A DNA stretch of 64,000 nucleotides, taken from Diaporthe sp. PMI_573. Taxonomy: Eukaryota > Ascomycota > Sordariomycetes > Diaporthales > Diaporthaceae. Positions 39,201 through 51,700 of this stretch are shown here, in pieces. Made by a program: the position numbers and the translations under genes. Where the stretch lies: contig JAJTUP010000002.1 of assembly GCA_021399435.1 (NCBI GenBank), positions 2,418,001 to 2,482,000 of the forward strand, given 5' to 3'. The notes below the pieces were generated by a model. It was not told the origin of the DNA. It did no database searches and saw nothing but the letters and a program-made list of their open reading frames with translations. Every line of letters starts with the position of its first letter. The first letter of the stretch is position 1.

Positions 39201-39936
39201 AATCTCCAATGTCTCACCTAGCTGGGCTGTTTGGGGTCTCTTCTCTCCGTTCATGAAGACACCTGAGGAGTATCACTGTGGCGTGTACGGAATGGCGACC
39301 AAGTTCATTGAAGAGATGAAGCGACGTCAGCCGGCCGGTCCCTACAACCTCGCTGGATGGTCAGCAGGAGGTGTCATCGCGTACGAAATCGTTGTGCAAC
39401 TTACACAGGCTGGTGAGAAGGTAGACAACCTTATTATCATCGATGCGCCTTGCCCCATCACCATCGAGCCACTCCCAGCTGGTCTACATGCCTGGTTTGC
39501 CAGCGTTGGACTTCTTGGTGACGGTGATGAGAAGAAGATTCCTGGGTGGCTGCTTCCGCACTTCGCGGCCTCGGTCACTGCGTTGAGCAACTACACCGCA
39601 GAGCCGATTCCCAAGGGCAAGTGCCCCAACGTCATGGCGATCTGGTGTGAGGATGGTGTTTGCCACTTGCCATCAGACCCACGACCTGACCCATACCCAA
39701 CTGGACATGCCTTGTTCCTGTTAGACAACAGGTCAGACTTCGGGCCCAACCGATGGGACGAGTATCTGGATGTGAACAAGATGACCATGAGGCACATGCC
39801 TGGTAACCACTTCTCGATGATGCATGGTGACTTTGTGAGTAACATATGCTTCATACTCTTCTGTTCTGTCACGGAATGCTAATTTACCTCCCAGGCGAAA
39901 CAACTCGGCTCCTTCATCAAAGAGGCTCTTCTGTAG
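33249..39936 (+). CDS. pks1: Non-reducing polyketide synthase, SAT-KS-AT-PT-ACP-ACP-TE (DHN-melanin type)
   Basis: Iterative type I PKS that condenses acetyl/malonyl units and cyclises them to an aromatic product, most likely 1,3,6,8-tetrahydroxynaphthalene or the YWA1 heptaketide. Exons 33249-33541, 33601-33892, 33949-39834 and 39895-39936 give 2170 aa, normal for the class. The starter-unit transacylase has the GLCSG motif encoded at the start of exon 2. The ketosynthase spans about 380-805 with Cys553 in DTACSSS. The malonyl transferase has Ser1001 in GHSLGEYAAL. The product-template domain has His1329 and Asp1516. Two carrier domains bear phosphopantetheine serines 1690 (GVDSLMG) and 1819 (GMDSLMS). 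The thioesterase/Claisen cyclase has Ser2000 in GWSAGG and His2149. There is no reducing domain. The last exon encodes only 13 residues and could be missed by annotation. The domain order and thioesterase resemble Colletotrichum PKS1 and Aspergillus PksP. Confidence 0.96.
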
Positions 39937-42900
39937 CGCCAAGATGTCACCATGGCACCGTATGATTATGTAGACTGACAGGAAGAGGTGAACATATCTG
40001 AAGATTCAGATGTTCTTGTCCGAGTTTGAGGGAGGCGTCTTGTAACACTGCAGGAAACACAGACACCGGCACCACAGAGCCCAATCTGTTACCTTCCTTT
40101 TGCATTTCTGGTGGTTTTGTTTTGCACAGCGATATGGGCGGGGGAACCTGGTCGTTATATTTCCTTATAGATGTTTTTCCTGATTATATCTCTTTGGTGG
40201 GAATCATGTACTGTCATGGGCTGTGATGCTAATGGAGGAGATTTACTATACCACGGTGGTGGCATCATGTCGGTCTTAGTTCCTTTACACCAGAATGAAA
40301 CACCTGCTTAGATTACTATCAAATCACCCTGCTCCTTCGCTAGCTTGAAATGCTTTCAATCGTTATTGCCGCCTTGATGCCTCGGACCACAAGCATCTGA
40401 TGTGGGATGATGACACGGATGTCTTTCACCAATATGTTGAGGCAGCCTTTTGTATTTCAACAACAAGCAGCAGATCTGAATGATGATAAGATGGAAATTT
40501 GTATAATCCTGAATGATTGTTGGTGTCTTGAAAAATGATTCTGGCCATCTTCAGCGACAAGTTGTGCCCTTCTCGTGGACGTGTTGGCGTTGGGAATAGC
40601 TTCAATGCGCCATAAATGACCCTACGCAGATCTAAAACACTGTAAAAGTCCTACTTGAATCAATCAGACCCCTTTGCGTTGTTTGCTGCCATGCTTCATG
40701 TGCTCATATGTGCATCCTGACCGTCCTCGGTATTTGCTGCCCAGGAAACCGAAACTGTATCTTCCATGGTAGTAACAATTTCCGATTCTTGACTGACGAT
40801 TTTTGATGTTCTTGAATGAATCATATTGACGAGCCAGAGCTTCTGAAGTTGTCGAGTCACCGGAAGCCCCGTTCGTCAAATTAACAGCGGCATCTCCCAG
40901 TATGCTTCCGCTAGGACCCGATCCACGCGGACGAGGCGCCAGCGCGGCAAATGCAAGAATTCGATCTCGAGGAGTCACGGAATGAATCCGAGGATAAAGA
41001 CGAGAACCACAGGGACGATGGAGAGGACCCCCGGACTGCGATTGGGAACAGCCGTGAGACTGAGACGGTTCCATGGTGGTGATACGGCCTCAAACTCAAA
41101 CCTGCTCCAGGGTGTTCGTCCCATTGCACTGTGCACATGCGAGTCATTATAATACAGGTATTCATGTTGAATATATCAATGAATAAATCTCCCAAAGCAA
41201 ATGCAAATATCTGGAGGGCCGTTAGACTGCATGATTCTACGCCGCTGATGATCCAGTGTGCGAGAAAGTGGCCCAAGGGCGGCTATTATGCCAGCTAGTC
41301 AGGACTATGCAATGCTATAGTCTATTTCATAGTTATACAAAGAGCCGCTGAGAGTGCATAGTAAGTCTCACAACTCGACTTTCGCTATGTGAAGGCCTCA
41401 TACAACAGACGGCAGGACTCATCACTGTTGTCAGTGAGATTGACAGCCACTCCACATACCGATTACCTTGCCAAACTCGTGGAACAATCAAATAATTGTC
41501 ATATACAAGATTTAAATATTTAATTATCCCACTACCGTCTTGTTTTGCTTCTCAGCCTGTGGAGGTGTAGTCGATTTTGGAGGAGTCTGAATACCCTCAC
41601 TCAAGTTTTCTCGACCCTAACCCACCAAGCCTCTTCACATGCAGCCTGTCCCTTCCGCGGCGAAATGATTCAAGCTAGAACATGCTACCATGATCCCGTT
41701 TGGATGTTTCGTTTCACGTGTGCCGTTCGCACGAGCATCACGCTTCCCACACGAGGCGCAAGCAGACCGCTCATTTCTTCGACAGGGGGTGAAGAGCTCA
41801 CAGACTCGAGACTAGGGGCCGGCACGGAGACAGCGAAACCACCAGGAGAGCGCCGAGGGCTCTTAGCGCGCCCAGTCGATCTCGTACATATTGGCCTAGC
41901 TTCCCCGTTGAACATGGCATGCTATACATTGCACAGACTCATGTGTGACGCAAAATACGAATGGTCTTTCCGCCCAGTGCCGCGCCGAAGCCGTGGAAGG
42001 ATTCGGCAGGGACTTTTGTCCAAAACACGAGACCGAGATGATGGCTTTCAACCCAGTAGGCTGCCTCGCTACGAGTTGTGACAAATTGTGTGCCCAAACA
42101 ACACAATCATGACGCGAACAAGAATGAAAAAGAAGAAAGCACTAGAGCCTTTTCGGCTACACAAGTAGGGATACAGGGACTATTGAATCGCTCTGCTCGC
42201 GAGGGAATGTCTTGCCCGAGACACCGCTCACCTGGAGGGCCATGGCCTGCCCCAAGACCGCATTCTTTACCATGCAGCGTGCGCGTGCGGGCGCGATCGA
42301 TGGAGAGGGAAAAGAAATAAGACACAAGGCCCCGCACGGCTTGCCGCAAGAGTGACACGGGATCCAATAATCGGGATCTCAGTCACGGCTTGCGGCCTCC
42401 ACCCCAGGATTCCTTCGCTTGTTCATGCAAGTCGGGAACAGCTGGCGATGCTTTGGCTGGAGCGATAAGAGCGTGGCCAACGCATGGCAGCGAGACAAGA
42501 TTCCCGTCTGCATAGCGGGGGCTCGATGACCAGGAGACTCTTTGTCTTTACTCCCTTTCCCTCCTCGGTTGTGGCACGGCGTATTGGATTGTGGATGTCA
42601 TTCGGTGCTGCCTTCCAGGTTTCCATGTCCGGGACAAAAGGGGCCCGCAAAGATCTGCTAATGCAGTTAGAGATGCCGTTCAGCATGAACGCAAGAGGGG
42701 CTAGGGGGGGACAAATCTGGGTGGTCTTGTTTCCTGGTTGTAGTCCTCACTCTTGCTGTCCAGACTACTGAATACGCCAACCTTGTCAGGTCGTGGGAGC
42801 CACAAGCTGGTCGACCCTGGGCAGCGGCTCATCTGCGCGGCCCTTGATTTTATCCCGCACCAGTCTTTCTTTTCGGCGGCTGCTACCGAGAAAAAGGAAA

Positions 42901-45900
42901 CACAAGAGCGACACGTAGGCGCCTCGACGGCAAAAGCGCACCTGAACCGACGGTATTGGTGACGGCTGGGCGTTTAGGAGGCAGCAGGGGAAACCTCTGC
43001 AACGCCGAACATTTCTTCAACCAAAATTGCCGCCACCTAGTCACAATCCCCCATGTTTTTGGCCATGGTCTTGGCTTCGTACACTGTCCCGCACACCGAG
43101 GGCCCAGTAGTAACGTAGGAGAGGGCGTATCTGTGCAATTGGGGCTGCGAATTGCCTGGACCTGTAGGACGACAGGCCTGGGGTCGACCTGGCTGAAGAT
43201 TCCGAGTACGAAACTTTGCGCATGTCCAGAACCAAAGGGTACACTGGCGCGGCATGAGCCGGGGAAGGGCATCACGGATAAAGACTGTGGACCGAGTCGA
43301 GGCGACGGCAGACTCCTTGACGGAGAGCAGTGCTCCGGTCAGCAGCGTCGAGTGGCTGCAGGAATGGGCGAGGTGGGTGGACTCCAGAGATAACGATCGG
43401 GTGCTATGATCACCCAGGGCTGCCAGGCTGCGTGGCTGCAGGGCCCTGCTCTGTGCTGTGTCGTGAGGTCGAATTAAGGTTGCCTTTCCAGAGGTAGGGC
43501 AGGGGTCATGTTCGGAGCTGTTAGCCGGCCCCGCCCCTTCCCCGCCACTGCAGTAACACTTCCTACGAGTGGGTTGTGGTTTCCCCACTGCCCGCCCCTC
43601 TACACTCCCACTTGATAAACTTGAAGATGCTACGCTGTGTCGACGCGATGCTTAAACCGCTTCCTTCCTCCCGACTCCGCCCTCATTGCTGAGCCCTCCG
43701 GCCGGGCAAATCCGACCCAAGTCCATGGCGCACCCCACCACGTCGAGCGGCTGAAGAGGCGGCAGCTGAAAGAAGTTGCCTCTCTTCAGACCAGAGACAG
43801 AACCTGGGGATAGTCGGCATCGTCAACTCCACCACGCTGCGCCCGCCGCAGTTTCGGCGGCCTACCTAGTGCAACCCTCTGCAGCCTCCAATGCTTATGC
43901 AGAACAGAGCATGTCGTGCTTCGCGTCGACCTTCCCACTACCAGGCACACAGCTCCCGGCGCCCAAAACACCCTGGAATCTCGTCCCTTACGGGCAATCG
44001 GGCGTATGCGTGTGAGCCGGAATCGTCGCCAGACATGCCCTGATCGCGCAGCGGGCCCACTCGAGCGACCTGCACTGCATTGTGCATATGCAACACGCAG
44101 GTCAACACGAGCAAAGCACGCTTCTACAGCACTCGCCTCTACTTCGACATCGCAGGACTCCGACGTCAGCTTACCGCCTGCTGCGGAATCACCTAGTCCA
44201 CAGCGCATCTTTCGAGGCGCAACAGACCACGCCGGCCGCTTTCGCGTCTTATCGCTGCTTACACGTCTGTCGAGCTGACACCGGCGTTATTAGCAATCCG
44301 CAAGCGCCACGGAAACCTCCCCAGACTGCGCGGGCTCCTGGATCGCAGTGCCTTCGACGCCTTCTCTTCCCCCCAACTTTGTTCCTGGTAGTCGATCACC
44401 GCCACTTGCCCGCGAGCCATAGGTTGTGCTTGTGGCCACGAGGCGGCTTGGTTTTGGCCGGGCAGGAAGGCACTTCAGCTTCATAAGATTGCCGCCCTAG
44501 TCTGCTTCAGCCTTGGGCACTTCTGTATCCACCCAGCGCACGGGTAACATAGGCCGCGGGAGCAGAACAGGCCACGGCACTCGCTCGAGGCCATCGGAAC
44601 GTCGCCCGCGGTAGGATCGACAGTTGGGCCCAGCCCGTACAGCCTCACAGCACATCGCCCCACTGTCTCCTAGGCTGCCCTTTAACCCACGGGGCCTCCA
44701 ACCCCCCTGTCTGCTGCGAAATTTAGCCGGCTGACGCTGGTGGGGGGACAAGGACCGTTCTGTCCCTCACAACAATGGCAACATGGCATCAAAATTCGGT
44801 ACCTCAGTCTCATTCGAGCCATGGTCTCCTGCTTCATCGTGGTCGACACACCAAGCCCGACCCGCGCGCTATTGATGAGAGCATGTGTACTTTTCCCGAA
44901 AGGGGCTCTGTCCCTCCTTGGCCCACGTCTTACCCGCGCTGAACGGAGACCTCGGCAAGGCAGCATCTTGCACTGCCGCCACCGCTCAACCACCTCTGAG
45001 TACCGCCATTCGCACGATATCCGGGGTCGTGCAGCCCATACGGTAGGCCGTCATTCCCATGAGCTGGGAACATGCAAGCTTATGCACACGCTCATGTTCC
45101 TTCACAATGGGCCTTCCTTGCAGCAGATTCGTCGCATGGTCTGCGCCGTCAGGCTCTTCAATGCGGGCCACCCACAGTCTTACTCTCCGAGGCAATTGAC
45201 CACAGGGGTCTGATGTGCTGCAAGTGACCTCTGGTGGATGCTGACTGCTTGCCTGAACGAATAAGCTCGTCAATGACCTTATTTTCTTTCTGGCAATTGG
45301 ACAGCAGACAGGATGTTGCAGCTCGAGTCCCATGGGACTTGTGCTGGGCCTGTCATGGCACAGGTTGTTGCGTGCGTCCACCAGCAACTTCTCACTACGG
45401 GTGCAGTCTGACTATAACGGCCAAAGGACTGATACATAATTTCGGAAAGCATCCGGGCACTGTCGTATTGGCGGACCGGCAGACGCACTAGCTCCACCGG
45501 AGACTTCTATGACCAACACACCACCGGCTTTTCTGAGTAGTGTTTGGGACCAATTGGGTGCTCATCCAGTCGACCCGACATAGATACAGACGCACGCAAC
45601 AGCGGTCGTCGTAAGGGGCGCCCTACTCTACTTGGGCATCTCAACATCACCCACCGCTCATTTTCCAGTCCTGTGAGTGCCTCGCCGCTCGAACCAACTT
45701 TGTTCGACGCAGTGCAGCCTAGAGTGCTGTGAGCCAACAACTCCAGCGGATCCCGTGAACCAACATGAGGGCCATCTTACACTTTTGTGACCCCCACCCC
45801 CAACCCGCTTCCCACCTCACCCCGCCTCAGGAACAATCCAATTTGGCTGTTGTTCACGCACAGATGGCCCGAGTCTCACACGAAAACAAGAAGAAAGCCG

Positions 45901-47412
45901 TTGCAACGCGGTGGTGTTCACTGTTTGTTGGACAAAAAAGCAATGTGAGTCAAAAAGACGGGGTTAGATGCCTACCGAATCAAGAAAGGCTCCACCCAGC
46001 ACAACCACTCAGTGGCTTTTACCTTTAAACTACTCTACCAGAGGCAGATCTTGTCCTCCTTTGGTAACAAGAAGTCTTGCCATGGCAGCCACCATGGGCA
46101 GATCTTAATATAATTGGAGAAGAAAGACGGTAGTCACCCGTCAACCTGGTACTATTAAGCTGTCCAGGCCCCGCCAACTCCGTCCAGAAGAGCAAATTTC
46201 TGGCGCCGTTTGTCCTTGCGACTGGCTCAGGAATCCGAACGAAGCCTTTCTCTGAGAGTTGAATTAAACGAGACGATGATCAGTGACCCGGGGTAGCACG
46301 GGTAGGACAGAGTTACCTCTTAGCCTCGCGCCAGTTTCGAGGCCGGGGCTGATATGAAGGACGGGCAGTGCGGAACGTTGGGAAGTACTGGAGCCCGGTC
46401 AGTGCTAGTCCTCGTAGTCCGAGGTACTTGCAGGCCGCATCATGTTGTCACACCCCTGAGCATGTCAAGTGGCCCCTCCCCTGTCACGTATTTTCGACAT
46501 GGACCTCGACCTCTTCGCTCGAGGCTCCTTGCCCGTATCCCTCGCTTTCCGGACATCTGATCACCTCTCCCACGGTAGTAGGCGTGCCTGTTACTCATGT
46601 TGGGTCTCTCGGCACAATCTCACTCACCAGATTGGCTGTCTAGTGGCAGACCCAAGATCCCCAGCTAGCACCGAATTTGACCCTCGTGGCCTGGAGTGAG
46701 CGTCTCAAAGACTGCCTTGCCTGAGGTGAGCGGTTGGCCTTTTGTGCAGGAAATGCTGCAGGGACCGATTTCCGCAACACATGCCCAACCCCCTCCTGAG
46801 CGTTGGACACTTCAACGCATGGCTAGCGGTAAACTCCCGTTTCTCACGCTCGATTTCTCAGCATCCTAGGGTGTCACCTGCGTAGGGGCTGTTTATAGAG
46901 TGTGGCCGAGCGTCAACGTTCGCTGCCTTGGCTCCAGTTCCGACCACCAAGGGGACTAGCCTACCTGGGATATATCCACAACCTGAATTGCAATCATAAG
47001 ACGGCGTCTGCTTTAAGTCGGGATCTGTGTTTCTCGCGCCATGTGTTCAAGCTCCTTCCTCGCCTTCGAGTTATCGGTTTCCAATTAACTTTACCCTGCG
47101 CGCTTCCTACCCACTTAACACATATACCTTTGAGATCCGCTCAGGCCGCGAGCTCCTACATCTCTCTCGCTCGTATCACAACTCCACTTACTCCGTGTCC
47201 TAGTGAGATACCTCCACACATACCTGTTCAGGCCCACTCTTGCGTCGTCGTCGACCCAGGAAACCCGGCGCATTCAGCACTATCTCCTCACCAAAGCCCT
47301 TCTTCTACCCAGACCGTACCACTCGAGCTCTACCTCAGCTTTAACGCAGTCCTCACCGCCGTCAACGAAAGCAACGAATCCGATATCCCAGGAGCGGCGG
47401 CCCATAGCAGCC
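39937..47412. other. Gene-poor region, 7.5 kb, with the 5' leader of the AflR-like gene at its right end
   Basis: No gene could be supported. The stretch 40660-41540 is more AT-rich than its surroundings and contains a 136-codon frame with an ATG on the - strand (40664-41074). An acidic frame overlaps it on the + strand. Neither matches a family I know. From about 46890 to 47412 the DNA looks like a long leader of the next gene (see the uORF entry). No transposon ends were seen. Confidence 0.5.
47041..47088 (+). promoter_or_regulatory. Upstream ORF of 15 codons before the AflR-like regulator
   Basis: An ATG at 47041 opens a short frame closed by TAA at 47086-47088. Between it and the main ATG at 47413 there is no other ATG in about 325 nt, although several would be expected by chance. 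This pattern fits a long 5' leader kept free of start codons except for one uORF. The leader may start below a TTTATA sequence near 46888. Transcript data are not available here. Confidence 0.45.
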
Positions 47413-48752
47413 ATGGCTACCGCTACTAAGCAACGTCAGCCCCGCCTTCGAGCATCCTGTGATGGCTGCTTCCTCGCTAAAGTCAAGTGCTCCAAGGCAA
47501 GACCAATATGTTCCAGGTGCCTTACCTGTGGCATAGAATGTCGTTACTCGCCCTCGAGTAGAGCGGGGAAGCCTAAGGCCTCGGAAAGCTCCAGGCAACA
47601 AGAAGCACGTCAAGACTCCACTGGACCCAGCAACAATACCAACCACAATAATAACATGATGTACGGTGTGCATGGTGGCATGCCGGGCATGTATGAAGGA
47701 GGTTGGATCACACCGCCTACGAGCATTGATGGATCCATGAGTCGGACCCAGTCAATATCGTCCGGTCTCGCCTTCATAGGGGTAGATGGCAGCCCACCAG
47801 CGCCTGCGGATCCCAGCTTGGCCACTGAAATGTACGGCCCTGGGATACCATGGACACCTCCGAGTGAGATACCTACTCAGTTCACCGACGCCTCCATCAC
47901 GAATACGATTGCGAATGATCATATACATCGTCGTTCTCAATCTTACGACATGAGTTCGGGCGGCATGGGCTGGATGGACACAAAAGGGCCTGAGCTATTC
48001 GGTTTCAACCAGGTCTCCACACCAGCGCCAAACTGCTTCCCCAGTCCGACAGTGACACCACATCACCGGCAGACTCCATCAAGATCGAAATCCACGCCAT
48101 CCAACTCGGCTGGAGGCTCTTGCACGTGTTTTACAGTGTGCCTGCAGTCACTGCAGGCTCTACACAACGCATCTTCTCCTGCCGCCCCACCGTTTGACTT
48201 GGTGCTTTCCCTCAACCGAAAAGCAGTTGAGGGATGCGCCGCTATGCTTGGTATGACTACTCTTACCTCACATCACCTACATGTTCACCATCAAGACACA
48301 CATATACTAACATCTACTTAGCCTGCACGCGGTGTATGAGAAGATCAGGCACCCATACGGCTGCTATGCTACTGGCGACCGTGATAGGCACAATCACGTC
48401 CTTTTATAAGAACGCCTCACAGTCTTATTTTGATCATGAAGGATCGTCGAGCGCTCAAATGACGACACAGATTTCAACTGCGTCAATGACAACAAGCAAC
48501 GGTTTGACGGGTCTAGGCGTGAGCCTCGGTGCCTACACCGTCAATAGCGAGGACAGCCGGTGGTTGGAGCTGGAGATCCTCGCACGTGAGCTTCGAAAGC
48601 TTGAGGAGGTGTATGCAAATTTCCGGGAGGTATGCTCGGAGTTGTCAGAGGACCCCGAGGTCAGCAAGGCGATGCTCGGGTACCTGGGCCAGAGCTTGGG
48701 ATCTACCATGCAGGTGGTCACCCATCGGAAGGGCAACATTGGATTCTCGTGA
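47413..48752 (+). CDS. AflR-type Zn2Cys6 transcription factor
   Basis: Nuclear regulator of the family that controls aromatic polyketide clusters. Two exons (47413-48250 and 48322-48752; intron with branch-like TACTAAC) give 422 aa. ATG 47413 is the first in-frame ATG. The zinc cluster uses Cys16, 19, 26, 33, 36 and 43 with spacing C-x2-C-x6-C-x6-C-x2-C-x6-C, preceded by a basic run. A long Ser/Pro/Gly-rich middle follows. The AflR homology region begins with [15 protein letters not shown], crosses the intron as [20 protein letters not shown] and continues to about residue 400. The position between the PKS and the reductase suggests that it activates this locus. Similar proteins exist in several pigment clusters, so the name AflR-like says family, not aflatoxin. 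Confidence 0.9.
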
Positions 48753-51700
48753 CGATCCGATCCTAAGTTCTCCCCCACCCGCTTCGGGGGTTTGGGGTGC
48801 ACGTCTCACGCAGAGCAGTTGTTCCTTCTAGACAAGGAACTCCGACGCCCGGCATGAAACAACAGATTGCGGTATTTTTCCTGGCCGACAACAGAATCCT
48901 ACGACGAAAAGGAAAGGAACAATTCGACACTGTACTCTAATTTACGCGCCGGGAGCTTTCTATACCGGGACTTGCGGTGCAACGGCTTTCGTTCACCATT
49001 CAATAATATTTCGCAATCGCAAAGCCGCCACGGTACTTTGCTTATTTGGTCCGTGCTATCGAGTTCGACTCATGGTCGTAAATCGGATGAAGCTGCTACC
49101 AAGGGGCGTGCGTGGGACTTTCTTTCAGGACATCATAACCTTACGACGCGATTGTGAGACGGACAGAACAGGATCAGAGACCTGGGGCTGGTCCTTGGGC
49201 CCAGACGAGATCACAGCAGACTAGCGATAAGCTCGCACTTTTGGGAGGTGGGAGGGGCGCTGGGCTGAGATAGACGCTGCCACCATGGCCGTGAGCGGAA
49301 AGACGGAAAGGCGCAATGGACTCGACGGGTTGTCTTTCCTTACGGTTGATTAGCAAGGGGGAACAGCGTGAAAGTCTATAATTGGAATGATGTGTTCTTA
49401 TCGCCTACCAATGCCACTCTCGTTTGCCTGGTTCCTGAGCTAACATATGACTGTGCTTGAGTGCTCCTGTCTGGAGATTTTGGCATTGGCTGGGGCCTAG
49501 ACCCCGGTGCTTCTTGTCGCACCCGAAGAGGAACTTTCGGGAAGGGGGGATGTGCGTACTGTCTGTGTGTGGGAGGCTGGCTCGCCCGTCAACTTTGCGG
49601 GCGCACAGCATGAGTACCATGTGCTCGATGTACACTGGGTGGGTGTCACGGTGATCCCGCACATAGTTTCACCTGTTCCGGGGTTAATATCACTGGGCGA
49701 GAGTTCATGTCTATGACAGCACCCATGAGCTCCCAGCTACTGGTTGCTCCGCCCAGCCCCGAGCGGGGGGACAGGGGGACAGGGGACAGGGGACAGGGCT
49801 GGAGGACACCCTTGCCCAGGCGGCCCAGCTGAAACTGCCGCTCCCCAAGCAGCTGGGCAAGTCTCCAAAGGAAGAAGAGCCTTGTCAGCACGGATATAAG
49901 GCACCGCCAGCCGTGTGCACATACAGCCCTCCTTACAGGACTTCTGTGCTTGCCGAGAAACGGACCGAGTGCTAGGCTAGAGATCTGATGCAGGCGGCGG
50001 GCATTCTGGGATTACATCATGAAGTGGAGATGTCCGAAGTCAGAGACGGCCCAGCTGTGGGGGGGGGGGGTGTGGTGTGAGGACCAGGGCTGAACTAGGA
50101 GAGGATTCAAGGAATAAGCTTTCGGGAGCCGTCACGAATGGGCCAGCCAATGGGTAAATTTCTGGTACGAGCTCGTGTGGGTTTGGGTTTGTTTGTTTGT
50201 GTTGGGCTGCGGTACTTTCACATGTGGAGGTGTGTGCGTCCGTGGATGAACACCCCACCCAGTCAGTAGTGTGGACAACATACATACACATGTTGCAAGG
50301 GTAGGTACCTGTACCCGTGCCACCGGGACCAGAGCCTGTGAGGAAACCTCTCACAACGTCTGCCGCTTCTGCCATGCCCTCCTCTCACTGGCCGGCGCGC
50401 AAAGGCTTGTGTTCTTTGAGGCTCCCGTGGCCCCGACCCCCACTTCGACTTTGTTGGCCCATGGGGAACTGACTTGCCGTGGGAGTCACTCGAGGATGAG
50501 ACGTGCTAGCAGGACTATGATGCTTCAGATATTAGCACAGGCCGAGGCGCTTAGTGCTTTCATTTGACAACGAGGGCTTACGGACAAAAGGCGAGGTGCC
50601 ACGCTCGGGACCCCACAGCATCTTGGCACATGTGACAGCGGGTACTGGAGTCAATCTCTCAACGACGCAAGGCCCCCTTGGGTTGCTGCGCAGCTCACCA
50701 CGGCTGGCTGGAAGGGGGGTTACCCGACACTCTGGTACGACTCCTGCCATGACAGACAGAATTTCGGTCCATCGTCATGCACGGCCACGTTCTTGGCTTC
50801 AACCACCAGTGTTCGACCGCCTCAATTTCGCGTCTCGGCCCCGGCGCGCAGAGATCGGCACAGATCTTCTCCAGACTTGGCCTGCTACCTCCCATTTCGG
50901 GACAGGTTACGAGACGCTTGGGAATATCACTTATCCGAGCGTAAACTTTGTTGCTCTTCAGACGCAGTCTGGTGAAGTGCAGACGAGGCCTGGACCCAAC
51001 ACTCCCTGACGTACATAACGATCATCCAGGGTACGAAGGCGTGGGCGAGCTGTCGTCAAGCCCCTGATCCCTGCCACCCATACCGATCACCCCTGCCCGT
51101 ATATGCGCCTGTAAGTTAGATGCATGGTGACCTGTCGAATGCAGCAGCGCTGGAGGCGTTGGAGTGCGAGGGTATCAGCCACACATGTCAGCGCTTGACT
51201 CCATCGGCTTTGGCGGCGCGACTTCGCACCGCAAGATACCGCTGGAACAAGTCACCAGAGGACCGGACGTAACGCCCCCAGGGCCCGGGGGATCAGGGGA
51301 GGACGCCCGCAACGCCACGAGCGACACGTTTTCATCCCCTCTGACAGCATCTTTTCCCTGCCCAAACGTGCGGGAGACTGGTTAAAGCCCGCAGTCACGC
51401 GGAGGTTTTCCAACGCCTTCTCCCTTGGGGAGTAGGCGGGCCTTGGGCGACGGATTCGGCCCTCTTTGCTGGCTCACTGCTAGGGCAGCTAGGGCAAGGG
51501 AATGAGACATGCCGGCGACGGTTCGTCCTTAGTTAGGAACGGGCCTTTAGGCGCACATGGGTTTTGCATGTCCCATGTTGCCGCACGGCCAGCGCACTAC
51601 ACCCCAGGGCATAGCGTCGTCGATTCTCTTCTGTTTCCCAGGTTCATGGTTCTGCCAACGGTGACGGCCCTAGTGACAATAGCGAGCTGCTTGCCCTGCC

